Positions 26,792 through 35,456 are shown, numbered from the stretch's first letter. The stretch: DNA of 64,000 nt from JAZLDV01 sp045614925 (GCA_045614925.1 JAZLDV010000020.1:1-64000), one strand, 5' to 3'. A program made the numbers and translations. Notes: generated by a model from the sequence alone, not told the origin.

Positions 26792-27952
26792 ATGGATAAA
26801 GTGAGAACAAAGAAGGTTTATAGTTTAGAATCTTTAATATTTTTGATTATATTTTTTGGTTTATTTGGATATTTAGGGAGTGTAATGGGAATTCCTAATA
26901 TGATGAATACTTTAATGAATACGGCGTATTCATTATTAATTGATACTGTATTTTATATTATGGCTATATCGGTTATTGCTGGAGCGATAGGAAGTCTGTT
27001 AACTGAATTTGGTGTTATTGCGATATTGAATTCGTTATTGTCTCCATTAATGAAACCGTTATTTGGATTACCAGGTGCAAGTGCTGTTGGTGTATTATCG
27101 ACATTTTTATCAGATAATCCAGCGATATTAGCTTTAGCAGATGATGTTTCTTTTAGAAGATATTTTAAAAAATATCAGTTACCAGCATTAACAAATCTAG
27201 GAACAGGATTTGGTATGGGATTGATTATTGTGACTTTTATGATTGGTTTAACGCCTCATGATGGAGGAACATTTGTTGTTCCTGCATTAGTTGGATTACT
27301 TGGAGCAGCAATAGGAAGTCTTGTGAGTGTAAGAATTATGCTTCATTTTACTAAAAAAATATTTGATGAAAACGAAGAAGCCGTTGAAGGACAACGTGGT
27401 ATGACTTATAGTGCACATGTGAGAATTATTAGTGAAGGAAGTCCTGCAGCTAGAGCGATGAATTGTCTTTTACATGGAGGAAAACAAGGTGTTGCATTAG
27501 GATTGGATATTATTCCTGGTGTACTTATTATTTGTACTTTAGTTATGATGCTAACTAATGGCCCAACTAATGGTGTTTATACTGGGGCAGCTTATGAAGG
27601 TGTAGGATTGTTACCTGCTATTGGAGAAAAATTAAGTTTTCTGATTTCACCTTTATTTGGATTTACAAGTACGAAATGTATTGCAGTTCCTATTACTGCA
27701 TTAGGTGCAGCAGGTGCTGCTATTGGATTGATTCCTGGATTAGTTCAATCAGGTATGGCAAATGGAAATGATATCGCAGTGTTTACTGCTATGTGTATGT
27801 GTTTTAGTGGATATTTATCTACTCATGTGGCAATGATGTCATCTTTAAAATTTCCTGAACTTGCAGGGAAATCTATTTTATCTCATACAATTGGTGGATT
27901 ATGTGCAGGTATTAGTGCTCACTTTATTTATATGCTTATTACATTATTATAA
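26792..27952 (+). CDS. Polytopic membrane protein of the nucleoside-recognition (Gate) type, CD0519/CD1768-like (386 aa)
   Basis: About ten hydrophobic segments. A Gate-like helical repeat region includes AIGSLLTEFGVIAILNSLLSPLMKPLFGLPGASAVGVLSTFLSDNPA; a similar motif recurs near the C-terminus (FGFTSTKCIAVPITALGAAGAA). This arrangement resembles the CD0519/CD1768 clostridial membrane family related to nucleoside transporters and spore-maturation proteins. GAGGAGAAATATGT precedes ATG 26792. The transported substrate is unknown. Downstream genes start after a terminator, so it is its own unit. Confidence 0.65.
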   Translation: MDKVRTKKVYSLESLIFLIIFFGLFGYLGSVMGIPNMMNTLMNTAYSLLIDTVFYIMAISVIAGAIGSLLTEFGVIAILNSLLSPLMKPLFGLPGASAVGVLSTFLSDNPAILALADDVSFRRYFKKYQLPALTNLGTGFGMGLIIVTFMIGLTPHDGGTFVVPALVGLLGAAIGSLVSVRIMLHFTKKIFDENEEAVEGQRGMTYSAHVRIISEGSPAARAMNCLLHGGKQGVALGLDIIPGVLIICTLVMMLTNGPTNGVYTGAAYEGVGLLPAIGEKLSFLISPLFGFTSTKCIAVPITALGAAGAAIGLIPGLVQSGMANGNDIAVFTAMCMCFSGYLSTHVAMMSSLKFPELAGKSILSHTIGGLCAGISAHFIYMLITLL

Positions 27953-27976
27953 GATTAGGTCTTTCCTAATCTTTTT
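27951..27976 (+). terminator. Terminator overlapping the stop codon of the Gate-domain gene
   Basis: A 9-bp stem AAGATTAGG/CCTAATCTT with 5-base loop and TTTTT. Confidence 0.75.
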
Positions 27977-28008
27977 ATTTTTAATATAATATTTTGGAGG
28001 TGAGGAAT

Positions 28009-28854
28009 ATGTTTATTAATGGTTATACGAATTTATATGGTATCGTTGCAAATCCTATTAAGCATTCTATTTCACCTTTAATGCATAATACTTCTTTTAA
28101 ACATTTAGGAATAAATAGTATTTATATGGCATTTGAAATTCAAAAGGATCATTTAGAATCTTTTATTCAAAGTGTAAGAACACTTGATATAAAAGGATTT
28201 AATGTATCTATGCCGTTTAAAGAAGAAATTATTCCATATTTAGATGAATTAAGTGAAGAAGCAAGATTATGTCAGGCTGTTAATACTGTTAAAAATAGTG
28301 ATGGAAAATTAATAGGTCATATAAGTGATGGTGAAGGTTTTATTTTATCTTTTAAAGAGAAGAACTGGGCTATAGATGGACATAAATTTGTTGTATTAGG
28401 GGCTGGAGGGGCATGTAAGTCTATTGTTGCTTCTTTAGCGAAATATAATGCAAAAGAGATTGTTGTTTATAATAGACGTTATAAGTCTTTTATTGATGAA
28501 ATGAATGAACATTTTGATACTTTAATTACTTATAAAGATCTATATGATAAAGAATCTTTAAAAAAAGATTTAAGTGATGCTTATATGCTGATTAATACAA
28601 CGAGTATAGGTATGAATGAGAGTGATGAATGTCTGATAGATGAATCTTTTTTAAGTGATTCTATTAAAGTTTATGATATTATATATAAACCATTAGAAAC
28701 AAAATTATTAACTCTAGCAAAAAACAAGAATTTAGATTATATGAATGGAATAAATATGCTTATATATCAGGGAGCAGTCTCTTTTAAATATTGGACTGGT
28801 CATGATATGCCTATAGATATTGTAAAAAATAAAATAGAAGGAGAAATAAGATGA
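28009..28854 (+). CDS. aroE: Shikimate dehydrogenase (281 aa)
   Basis: NADPH-dependent reduction of 3-dehydroshikimate in the aromatic amino acid pathway. Substrate-site motifs SISPLMHNTSF near the N-terminus, FNVSMPFKEEI with the catalytic lysine and ISDGEGF with the catalytic Asp are present; the NADP-binding loop is VLGAGGACKSI, and INMLIYQGAVSF lies at the C-terminus. ATG 28009 is chosen because GGAGGTGAGGAAT lies immediately upstream; a TTG at 27994 is within that site. It is the first gene of a four-gene operon, overlapping the next by four bases. The other pathway genes are elsewhere. Confidence 0.93.
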   Translation: MFINGYTNLYGIVANPIKHSISPLMHNTSFKHLGINSIYMAFEIQKDHLESFIQSVRTLDIKGFNVSMPFKEEIIPYLDELSEEARLCQAVNTVKNSDGKLIGHISDGEGFILSFKEKNWAIDGHKFVVLGAGGACKSIVASLAKYNAKEIVVYNRRYKSFIDEMNEHFDTLITYKDLYDKESLKKDLSDAYMLINTTSIGMNESDECLIDESFLSDSIKVYDIIYKPLETKLLTLAKNKNLDYMNGINMLIYQGAVSFKYWTGHDMPIDIVKNKIEGEIR

Positions 28855-29435
28855 AAGAAATAGTTGTTGCCTCTACAAATCAGGGGAAAATTAGAGAAAT
28901 TAAAGCTATGCTAGATAGTATAGGCATTGAAGTAAAATCAATTAAAGATGTATTTGATGAAGAAATTGATATTGAAGAAAATGGTCAAACTTTCAAAGAA
29001 AATGCATTAATTAAAGCACAGGCAATCTGTGATATGATTCATAAGCCTGTATTAGCAGATGACTCAGGTTTAGAAGTAAATGCAATGGATGGAGGTCCAG
29101 GAATTTATTCTGCTCGTTTTATGGGATATGATACGAGTTATGATATTAAAAATCAGGCAATTATTGATGCGGTAGAAGGTAAAGATAGAGGAGCACGATT
29201 TGTATGTGCAATGGCTTTATGTGTGCCTGAAGAAGAGCCTATTTTAATTGAAGAATATTTTAATGGTATGATTCATACATGTATTGAAGGAGAAAATGGA
29301 TTTGGATATGATCCTATTTTCTATGTACCAGAATTACAAAAAACATCAGCATCATTAACATTAGAAGAGAAAAATTTATATTCTCATCGTGCAAAAGCAT
29401 TAAAAAAATTATATGAAATATTAAAGGAGAAATAA
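28851..29435 (+). CDS. rdgB: XTP/dITP pyrophosphatase, RdgB/HAM1 family (194 aa)
   Basis: House-cleaning enzyme that hydrolyses non-canonical purine triphosphates (dITP, XTP) to monophosphate. Motifs: VASTNQGKIREIK at the N-terminus, ADDSGLEV, GPGIYSARFMG, FGYDPIF and SHRAKALK, all canonical. The length matches the family. AAGGAGAAATAAG precedes ATG 28851, and the start overlaps the aroE stop (ATGA), indicating translational coupling. The next gene begins one base after its stop codon. Confidence 0.94.
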   Translation: MKEIVVASTNQGKIREIKAMLDSIGIEVKSIKDVFDEEIDIEENGQTFKENALIKAQAICDMIHKPVLADDSGLEVNAMDGGPGIYSARFMGYDTSYDIKNQAIIDAVEGKDRGARFVCAMALCVPEEEPILIEEYFNGMIHTCIEGENGFGYDPIFYVPELQKTSASLTLEEKNLYSHRAKALKKLYEILKEK

Positions 29436-29436
29436 A

Positions 29437-29943
29437 ATGAATCATATTGTATTAGTACATCCAGCTATTCCACAAAATACAGGAAATATTATGAGAACAT
29501 GTGTAGCAACACATTCAAAATTACATATCATTAAACCTATGGGATTTTCATTAGATGATAAACATATGAAAAGAGCAGGTTTAGATTATATTAAAGATCT
29601 TCAATTAGAAATTTATGAAAACTGGGAAGATTTTGTTTCTAAAAATAAAGGGGATTATCATTTCTTTACAAGATATTCTAAACTTTGTTATAGTGATGCG
29701 TGTTATGTAAGTGAAAATGACCAATATATTATTTATGGACATGAACATGATGGTATTCCACATGAAATTTTAAAAGACCATTTAGATGAATGTGTACGTA
29801 TTCCTATGGATGCAAATGCAAGAAGTCTTAATTTATCTAACTGTGTTGCAATTGGAATTTATGAAGTATTAAGACATCAGAATTTCAATGGCTTATCTAA
29901 AGTAGAGGTACAAAAAGGTGAAGACTTTATTTATAACGACTAA
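29437..29943 (+). CDS. trmL: tRNA (cytidine/uridine-34 2'-O) methyltransferase, TrmL type (168 aa)
   Basis: A minimal SPOUT methyltransferase that methylates the wobble ribose of tRNA-Leu isoacceptors. Seen are HPAIPQNTGNIMRTC at the N-terminus, LDYIKD, YGHEHDGIPHEIL and the trefoil-knot AdoMet site IPM....ARSLNLSNCVAIGIYE. Length is typical. AAGGAGAAATAAA precedes ATG 29437. It is the third gene of the aroE operon, and the next gene overlaps its last 26 bases. Confidence 0.93.
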   Translation: MNHIVLVHPAIPQNTGNIMRTCVATHSKLHIIKPMGFSLDDKHMKRAGLDYIKDLQLEIYENWEDFVSKNKGDYHFFTRYSKLCYSDACYVSENDQYIIYGHEHDGIPHEILKDHLDECVRIPMDANARSLNLSNCVAIGIYEVLRHQNFNGLSKVEVQKGEDFIYND

Positions 29944-30568
29944 TAAAAAAGATTGGATTTATGCACTTATTTTAAGTTTATTTATTATCAGTGCAGCAGT
30001 CGTAATTACTGTCTTTTTTAAACCTTTATATTATTTTGATATAGATTTTTTAAATATTGATACATTTGTAGGAATGTCAAAAGATATCATTAAACATAAT
30101 TATGATATCTTAATTCAATATCAGAGTTTATTTTATAAAGGTGAATTATTATTACCAGATTTTGTTATGAGTGAAACAGGAAGAATTCATTTTGTTGAAG
30201 TTAAAAGAATATTTGAAGCTATACAGATATTATTTATTGTGACTGGTTTATTATCGTTATTGATTGTATTAAAAAATAAAGGAAATATTCTTTATTTGAA
30301 ATTAACATCAGTATTAACTGTAGGTATTCCTACAGTTATAGGATTATTAGCAAGTATTGATTTTGATGTAGCATTCGTCATTTTTCATAAGATTTTCTTT
30401 AGAAATGATTATTGGATTTTTGATTATAGAACAGATCCTGTTATTATGATTCTTCCTCAGGACTTCTTTATGCATTGTTTTATTATGATTGTTGTTTTAA
30501 TCATAGTAGGAAGTCTGATCACGTATTTTGTTTATAAGAAAAAAGAAAAAATAATATTAAACGATTAA
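29918..30568 (+). CDS. TIGR01906-type integral membrane protein (216 aa)
   Basis: A membrane protein with about four hydrophobic helices (residues 15-37, 100-120, 132-150 and 183-205). The arrangement of an N-terminal helix, a long extracytoplasmic loop with YKGELLLPDF and a later FHKIFFRNDYWIFDYRTDPVIMILPQDFF matches the TIGR01906 family, widely found in Firmicutes and of unknown function. Start is GTG 29918 within the end of trmL, with GAGGT eight bases before it. It is the last gene of the operon. The conserved FR-ND-W-F motif suggests a specific extracellular interaction, but nothing is known. Confidence 0.8.
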   Translation: MKTLFITTNKKDWIYALILSLFIISAAVVITVFFKPLYYFDIDFLNIDTFVGMSKDIIKHNYDILIQYQSLFYKGELLLPDFVMSETGRIHFVEVKRIFEAIQILFIVTGLLSLLIVLKNKGNILYLKLTSVLTVGIPTVIGLLASIDFDVAFVIFHKIFFRNDYWIFDYRTDPVIMILPQDFFMHCFIMIVVLIIVGSLITYFVYKKKEKIILND

Positions 30569-30604
30569 TACCACATATTGTACAATATGTGGTATTTGTT
30601 TTGC
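30567..30604 (+). terminator. Terminator of the aroE operon
   Basis: A 14-bp perfect inverted repeat (AATACCACATATTG and its complement, centre TA) followed by TTTGTTTT. Confidence 0.75.
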
Positions 30605-30622
30605 ATTTGAAAAATGAATGTG

Positions 30623-31222
30623 TTATATTAAGTCATGCATTTTTAATTGATGATATAGTGAAGTACCTACAGGTAAATGAATACCTTGTATATTCTGGTT
30701 TCTTGCTTCAATGATATTTTCTAAACAATCATCAATAAAAAGACATTCTTCATTTTTTAGATTATATTTATTGATTAGTGTCTTATAGATGGAAGGATTA
30801 GGTTTTAACATATGGATGTGCCCTGAAATAACACCTCCATCAAAATGCGAAAAGAAATCATTTTGTTTTGTCACTGTATCAAAAGCTTCGATATGAAAGT
30901 TAGATAACAGATATAAGTTATAACCTTTTTCTTTTAATGTAGAAAGTAGTTGTACATTTTCGTTAATTGGCGTTAACATATCTGTCCAGTGAGTAAGAAT
31001 ATAGTTGATTTCTACAACGTTATTAGGATATTTTTTTGTTAAAGACGCTATTGCATCTTTAATAAGTATAGTTCCTTTATCAAGTTCAATCCATTCGTCA
31101 GATTTAAAAATCATATCTGATAAATGATTGGAAAATATGGGATTATAGTATTGATTAAGGTAAGGGATAGGTGAAAATGATAATAGTACATTTCCAATGT
31201 CAAATATTATATTTTTTATCAT
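30623..31222 (-). CDS. HAD-superfamily hydrolase, subfamily IA variant 3 (199 aa)
   Basis: A small phosphatase of the haloacid dehalogenase superfamily. Motif I is FDIGNVLL (the FDxGNV form common to YihX-like enzymes), motif II LLSNFH, the lysine of motif III LKPNPSIYK and motif IV FIDDCLENI; a helical cap lies between residues 15 and 80. The likely substrate is a sugar phosphate, as in YihX, but that is a family-level inference. AAGGAGAAACACT precedes ATG 31222. It diverges from the PAP2-like gene across a 71-base gap. Confidence 0.82.
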   Translation of the reverse strand: MIKNIIFDIGNVLLSFSPIPYLNQYYNPIFSNHLSDMIFKSDEWIELDKGTILIKDAIASLTKKYPNNVVEINYILTHWTDMLTPINENVQLLSTLKEKGYNLYLLSNFHIEAFDTVTKQNDFFSHFDGGVISGHIHMLKPNPSIYKTLINKYNLKNEECLFIDDCLENIIEARNQNIQGIHLPVGTSLYHQLKMHDLI

Positions 31223-31293
31223 AGTGTTTCTCCTTAGTGTTCACATATTATTCATATATCTATTATATATATTTTATCATAGGAGGGAAAAGC

Positions 31294-31929
31294 GTGAAAG
31301 TTTTATTAGAGAGAAAAAGGGAACTTATTATTGTTGCTATTTTAAGTGCTATATATATAAGTTGCTTTATGTTATTAGAAAAAATAAATTTCAGTAATTA
31401 TATTTATACAGAATTATGGATTGATAATTATATTCCATTTATTGATATATTTGTTGTTCCTTATATCCTATGGTTTGCTTATATAGTAATAGGATTTGTG
31501 TTTTTCTTTTTTAAAGATGTAAAAGGATATTATAGAACGTTGTTTTATATATTTGCAGGTATGTATATATGTCTGATTATTTATGCGATTTTTCCTAATG
31601 CCCAAGGTTTAAGGGTAGAAGGAATTGGAGATACATTCTTTGAAAAACTTGTTTTATTATTCTATAGTAATGATACTTGTACAAATGTATGTCCTAGTAT
31701 TCATGTTTATAATAGTATTATGTTACATGTGTCTTTATTAAAGAATGAATCTTTTAAAAAGAATAAACTTATCAATTATTCTTCATTGATATTATGTATT
31801 TTAATTAGTTTATCGACAGTCTTTATTAAACAGCATGCTGCGATTGATGGTGTATTTTCTATTCTTTTATGTATTATTATTTATAAAGCTGAGCAGTTTT
31901 TTAGCAAATATTATCCAAAAGATATTTAA
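31294..31929 (+). CDS. PAP2-like membrane phosphatase or phosphotransferase (211 aa)
   Basis: About six hydrophobic helices. The active-site elements are CPSIHVYNS (residues about 139-147, the PSxH form) and STVFIKQHAAIDG with the second His and Asp, as in PAP2 families related to inositol phosphorylceramide synthase. The role is likely dephosphorylation or transfer of a lipid phosphate at the outer face of the membrane. GTG 31294 is chosen because AGGAGGGAAAAGC lies directly upstream; the earlier ATG at 31237 is within the promoter region. Monocistronic. Confidence 0.75.
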   Translation: MKVLLERKRELIIVAILSAIYISCFMLLEKINFSNYIYTELWIDNYIPFIDIFVVPYILWFAYIVIGFVFFFFKDVKGYYRTLFYIFAGMYICLIIYAIFPNAQGLRVEGIGDTFFEKLVLLFYSNDTCTNVCPSIHVYNSIMLHVSLLKNESFKKNKLINYSSLILCILISLSTVFIKQHAAIDGVFSILLCIIIYKAEQFFSKYYPKDI

Positions 31930-31955
31930 AAGAGTTCATATTGAACTCTTTTTTT
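31928..31955 (+). terminator. Terminator of the PAP2-like gene
   Basis: An 11-bp stem AAAAGAGTTCA-type with TAT loop, followed by seven T. Confidence 0.85.
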
Positions 31956-32041
31956 AGTTGTATCTTAACTGGTAAACAAGTAAAAATATGTTAAAATTAA
32001 ATTCATAAAAGATATTTATAATGAAGTAAAGAGGTGATGTT

Positions 32042-33091
32042 ATGGATATCAATAAAAAGAAAGAATTTTTAATCAATGTAGTGTTTTATGCATTGATTAT
32101 AGGGGCTGCTTTTTTAGGGTTTAAATATATATTTCCTGTTGTTTTTCCGTTTATTTTAGGATTTCTTATTGCTTATTTTATTGTGAAGATTTCAGATAAA
32201 ATAAATGTGAATAAGAAAATGATGAGAATTATTATTGCTATTATATTTTATGGGACAATTGGAACTGCAGTTGTATTATTGTCATTAAAAATAATGAGCA
32301 GATCATATGATTTCTTTATGAATATTCCTTATTTATATGAAAATCAGGTGATGCCTGTTGTGGGAAGTGGAATTGACTGGTTAACTGAAAATATAAAAAG
32401 ATTAGATCCTAGTATTGTTGAAACATTACAGATGATTTTTGATAATATGGGAAGTTTGTTTAGAAATCTGATAGGGACGTTGTCTACTAAGGCTGTGAAA
32501 GTGATATCAGATTTTATATCAGGAGTTCCTTCGGTATTCTTAGGTACATTGTTAATGATTATTTCATCATTATTCTTTATTGCTGATTTTGATAATATAC
32601 AAGTATTTATAAATAAGTATGTTCCTAATAATTTTTTAGAAAAAGGAACAAATATAAAACATTATATAAAAAATACATTATTTGTAGTTATTAAGTCATA
32701 TATATTAATTATGCTGTTTACATTTACTGAATTATCAGTATTGTTCTTTGTGTTTGGAATAGATAATGGTCTGATCATGGCAAGTATTATTGCAGTATTT
32801 GATATTATGCCTATTTTAGGAACAGGGGGAATTGTGATTCCATGGGCTTTAATTTCATTTGCAATGGGCAATATGATGAGTGGAATCAAGTTACTTGTGA
32901 TTTATGGAATAGTATTAGTTGTCAGAAATTATATTGAACCAAAAATTGTTGGGGCCCAATTAGGATTGCATCCTATTATTACTCTTATTTCTATGTTTGT
33001 AGGGTTAAGCTTATATGGAATAGTCGGTATGTTTGGTATTCCAATCACAATTTCATATTTATGGCAAAGATATAAAGAAAAAACGCCTTAA
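32042..33091 (+). CDS. AI-2E/YtvI family membrane transporter (349 aa)
   Basis: About eight hydrophobic helices with the family arrangement: two N-terminal helices (YIFPVVFPFILGFLIAYFI), a long amphipathic middle domain (residues about 90-150) and a C-terminal bundle containing FDIMPILGTGGIVIPWALISF and a GLHPIITLISMFVGLSLYGI segment. AI-2E members export small signalling molecules or act as Na+/H+ antiporters; YtvI is a sporulation-associated member. The substrate cannot be read from sequence. AAGAGGTGATGTT precedes ATG 32042. Convergent with a DUF1292 gene across a short hairpin. Confidence 0.85.
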   Translation: MDINKKKEFLINVVFYALIIGAAFLGFKYIFPVVFPFILGFLIAYFIVKISDKINVNKKMMRIIIAIIFYGTIGTAVVLLSLKIMSRSYDFFMNIPYLYENQVMPVVGSGIDWLTENIKRLDPSIVETLQMIFDNMGSLFRNLIGTLSTKAVKVISDFISGVPSVFLGTLLMIISSLFFIADFDNIQVFINKYVPNNFLEKGTNIKHYIKNTLFVVIKSYILIMLFTFTELSVLFFVFGIDNGLIMASIIAVFDIMPILGTGGIVIPWALISFAMGNMMSGIKLLVIYGIVLVVRNYIEPKIVGAQLGLHPIITLISMFVGLSLYGIVGMFGIPITISYLWQRYKEKTP

Positions 33092-33106
33092 GGCGTATTT
33101 ATTTTT
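33083..33106. terminator. Short bidirectional hairpin between convergent genes
   Basis: ACGCC/GGCGT with TTAA loop, flanked by A-rich and T-rich runs; overlaps both stop codons. Confidence 0.55.
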
Positions 33107-33347
33107 TATGTAAAAATTCATTGACTGCATTATATGCATAATCCCATTCTTTTTCATCTTCAATAGAATATAATTGTTCGTCTTTAAAAATCACAATATG
33201 AAGTTCAACTTCATCTTCACTGTAATCTTTTTCATACATAACAATATAATCATGATTATAGATATTGCTGCTAAATGTATATAAGATTTCATAATCTTTT
33301 TCAATTCCAGTACTTGAATCAGTGACTTTAATAACTTGTTCTTCCAC
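33099..33347 (-). CDS. DUF1292 domain protein (82 aa)
   Basis: A small acidic protein of the DUF1292 family, typical of Firmicutes and often near RNA-processing genes; no biochemical role is known. The pattern of beta strands YEILYTF..YIVMYEKD and the central acidic EVELHIVIFKDEQLYSIEDEKEWDYA are diagnostic. The start is GTG 33347, with GGAGGATATAATA upstream. A second paralogue lies at 55739-56005, sharing the same Y-x-x-Y, IEDE-E-D-A pattern. It is monocistronic, located between the AI-2E-like gene and the rubrerythrin operon. Confidence 0.85.
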   Translation of the reverse strand: MEEQVIKVTDSSTGIEKDYEILYTFSSNIYNHDYIVMYEKDYSEDEVELHIVIFKDEQLYSIEDEKEWDYAYNAVNEFLHKK

Positions 33348-33403
33348 TATTATATCCTCCTAAGATAAGCCTACATATATCATACCACTTTATACATTAT
33401 AAT

Positions 33404-33438
33404 AAAATAAAAAGGTTCAATTTTTTAAATTGAACCTT
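33404..33438 (-). terminator. Terminator of the perR-rbr operon
   Basis: A 12-bp stem AAGGTTCAATTT/AAATTGAACCTT with TTT loop, followed on the minus strand by TTTATTTTA. Confidence 0.8.
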
Positions 33439-33444
33439 AATTCA

Positions 33445-34032
33445 TTATCCTTTAAAGAAAGTTAAAACTTCAAAGTGAGCAATTGGATGATCACATGCTG
33501 GACATCTTTCAGGTGCAGCGTCACCTTCATAGATAAATCCACAGTTATTACATTTCCAGATTACAGTTTCATCTTTTTTAAATACTTTACCAGCTTCTAA
33601 ATCAGCTAATAATTTTAAATAACGATCTTCATGGAATTTTTCAGCCACTGCAATACTTCTTAAGATTTGAGCGATTTCTGGGAATCCTTCTTCTTCAGCA
33701 GTTTTTGCAAATGCAGGATACATATCTGTCCATTCTTCGTTTTCACCTTCAGCTGCAGCTTTTAAGCATTCAGCAGTAGTTCCTAACATGATAGGGAAGT
33801 TTCCTTCTACTGGTAATACTTCACCTTTTAAATCAGCATTTAATAATTTCATTAATCTTTTTGCATGTTCTTTTTCTTGATTAGCAGTTTCTTCAAAGAT
33901 TTTTGAAATTTGTACATATCCTTCTTTTTTAGCAATTGAAGTATAGTAAGTATAACGATTTCTTGCTTGAGATTCTCCAGCAAAAGCGTGTAATAAGTTT
34001 AAAGCAGTTTGTGTTCCTTTTAATGATTTCAT
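33445..34032 (-). CDS. Rubrerythrin (195 aa)
   Basis: Non-haem di-iron peroxidase that reduces hydrogen peroxide in anaerobes. The N-terminal ferritin-like four-helix domain has the two metal motifs (ESQARNRYTYY and ANQEKEHAKRL, then EEEGFPEIA and AEKFHEDRY), and the C-terminus is a rubredoxin domain with CNNCGFIYEG and CPACDHP. Length and layout are typical. GGAGGAAGGAATTAT precedes ATG 34032. It lies 21 bases downstream of the PerR-type repressor gene, so the two form an operon under the palindromic operator at 34471-34495. Confidence 0.95.
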   Translation of the reverse strand: MKSLKGTQTALNLLHAFAGESQARNRYTYYTSIAKKEGYVQISKIFEETANQEKEHAKRLMKLLNADLKGEVLPVEGNFPIMLGTTAECLKAAAEGENEEWTDMYPAFAKTAEEEGFPEIAQILRSIAVAEKFHEDRYLKLLADLEAGKVFKKDETVIWKCNNCGFIYEGDAAPERCPACDHPIAHFEVLTFFKG

Positions 34033-34053
34033 ATAATTCCTTCCTCCTATTAA

Positions 34054-34458
34054 TTATGAATTTTTCTTTTGACAAATAAAGCATTGTCCTTTAAATAGGA
34101 CATCAGCACTATCAATTTTATGAGATGTTAATTTTTGAATTTCTTTAATATAAGGTTCAATTGTTTCGTATTCAACATCTAAATCAATGATAGATTTACA
34201 ATCACTACACAACATATGAAGATGGGGTTTAACATTAGCATCAAAGTGAACAACACCATCTCCTACATCTAATCTTAATATTCTGCCTTCATCAGCCATA
34301 GCATTAAGATTACGATAAACAGTTCCTAAAGAGATGTTTGGAATCTCTTTTTGTACATTCTGATAAATAATATCCACATTAGGATGACTCTTATCAGCGT
34401 ATAAAATATTAAATATTGTTTCTCTTTGTTTTGAAAATCTTGGTTTTCTTTTCTCCAT
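34054..34458 (-). CDS. perR: Fur-family repressor, PerR type (134 aa)
   Basis: A metal-dependent peroxide-sensing repressor. N-terminal winged helix (SHPNVDIIYQNVQKEIPNISLGTVYRNL) and C-terminal dimerisation domain with HLHMLCSDC and CFIC, the two CxxC pairs for structural zinc, plus HFDANVKPHLH for the sensing iron. The combination with a rubrerythrin gene supports PerR over Fur or Zur. Start is ATG 34458, seven bases after GGAGG; TTG 34461 would also fit. It is autoregulated in all likelihood, because a perfect palindrome covers the start of the transcript. Confidence 0.88.
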   Translation of the reverse strand: MEKRKPRFSKQRETIFNILYADKSHPNVDIIYQNVQKEIPNISLGTVYRNLNAMADEGRILRLDVGDGVVHFDANVKPHLHMLCSDCKSIIDLDVEYETIEPYIKEIQKLTSHKIDSADVLFKGQCFICQKKNS

Positions 34459-34470
34459 CAACTCACCTCC

Positions 34471-34495
34471 ATAAGTAGTAATTATTACTACTTAT
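34471..34495. promoter_or_regulatory. PerR-type operator, perfect 25-bp palindrome
   Basis: Twelve bases (ATAAGTAGTAAT) are mirrored exactly around a central T. The inner 15 bases have the 7-1-7 layout of Fur/PerR boxes (TAGTAAT-T-ATTACTA). The site abuts the -10 box and covers the expected transcript start, so bound repressor would block perR-rbr transcription. Confidence 0.75.
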
Positions 34496-34523
34496 ATTAT
34501 ATATTATTATTTTACTTTGTCAA
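34496..34523 (-). promoter_or_regulatory. Promoter of the perR-rubrerythrin operon
   Basis: On the minus strand TTGACA (34523-34518) and TATAAT (34501-34496) with a 16-base spacer. The -35 box lies inside the last codons of the upstream membrane protein gene. Confidence 0.8.
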
Positions 34524-35429
34524 TAGAATATATAAAAAACATAAGATAAAAGAAAATAATCCATGATAAAATCTATGAACAAGTAATTTAGAAAATGAAT
34601 AGGGTATATCTTCTAAAAGATTGTCTATTTGCATTAATACTGATAATGATGAAAAAGAGAGAAAGAAACAAATAAAAGGATAAACATATATTGAATTGAA
34701 TTTTATAAGCTGCAATGATCCACTGCTAAATTCTAAGATTCCTTGAAAAAGAAGAGAATAATAGTTATTGTTTATAATTGGGTTTAATGCATAAGATAGA
34801 AATTGAAATATAAGCATATATCCTAATATAAATATAAATGTATATAAAGAAGATTTAATACTGTTTTTTAAATGATAGATAAAGTTATGTTTTGGATATA
34901 TAATGGTTGTAAGGCTATCTTTTAATGAAATAAAAGTATATGAATTTTTGTAAAATAAGGCTTTAATGATACTTGGTGTAATATGACATATATATATTAT
35001 TAATGCGTTATGATAAGGAAGATTTAAAGATACGAATATAAAACTTAAGGAAGAAAAGGAAGCTATGGATAATAAATGCTGTACTTCTTTTACGTTTATA
35101 TATCCTAGTTCATAAGATTCTTTTATAAGTTTTGCATTTGTAGGATAACCACAAAAAAATGATACAAAATAAAGTGATGCCATATGTGGTGTTAAATGAA
35201 ATAGTGGACAAAATATGAATTGTATTATATAACTTAATAAATGGAATAATCCTAAAGATAAGCATAATGATATAAGTATCATAAATGGTAATAATGAAGG
35301 TAATAAGTTATTGAATACAATAGATATAATAACAGAAGATAAATGGACTATTTCAAACATATGAAAAAATGAAAATAGTGTTGTAAAAGATACAAGAAAT
35401 AAAGTGAAATAATAGTTGGCATTTTTCAT
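34512..35429 (-). CDS. YlbJ-like membrane protein, nucleoside-recognition type (305 aa)
   Basis: A membrane protein with about eight hydrophobic helices. The region PLFHLTPHMASLYFVSFFCGYPTNAKLIKESYELGYI corresponds to the Gate-like motif of YlbJ/SpoVB-associated membrane proteins (FxxGYPxxAK), which in B. subtilis act in spore cortex formation. Whether this organism sporulates cannot be judged from the window; a non-sporulation role is possible. CTAGGAGACATT precedes ATG 35429. It diverges from hflX with only 27 bases between the start codons, and its 3' end overlaps the perR promoter. Confidence 0.7.
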   Translation of the reverse strand: MKNANYYFTLFLVSFTTLFSFFHMFEIVHLSSVIISIVFNNLLPSLLPFMILISLCLSLGLFHLLSYIIQFIFCPLFHLTPHMASLYFVSFFCGYPTNAKLIKESYELGYINVKEVQHLLSIASFSSLSFIFVSLNLPYHNALIIYICHITPSIIKALFYKNSYTFISLKDSLTTIIYPKHNFIYHLKNSIKSSLYTFIFILGYMLIFQFLSYALNPIINNNYYSLLFQGILEFSSGSLQLIKFNSIYVYPFICFFLSFSSLSVLMQIDNLLEDIPYSFSKLLVHRFYHGLFSFILCFLYILLTK

Positions 35430-35456
35430 AATGTCTCCTAGATGTGAGGTGTAATA

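Noticed and set aside
30623..31222. HAD hydrolase with Gly instead of the second Asp in motif I, considered as a pseudoenzyme
   Set aside because: FDxGNV is the normal motif I of this YihX-like subfamily; the other motifs are intact.
31294..31929. PAP2-like protein with PSIH instead of PSGH, considered inactive
   Set aside because: The CxPSxH variant is usual in the inositol-phosphorylceramide-synthase-like branch, and both His and Asp are present.
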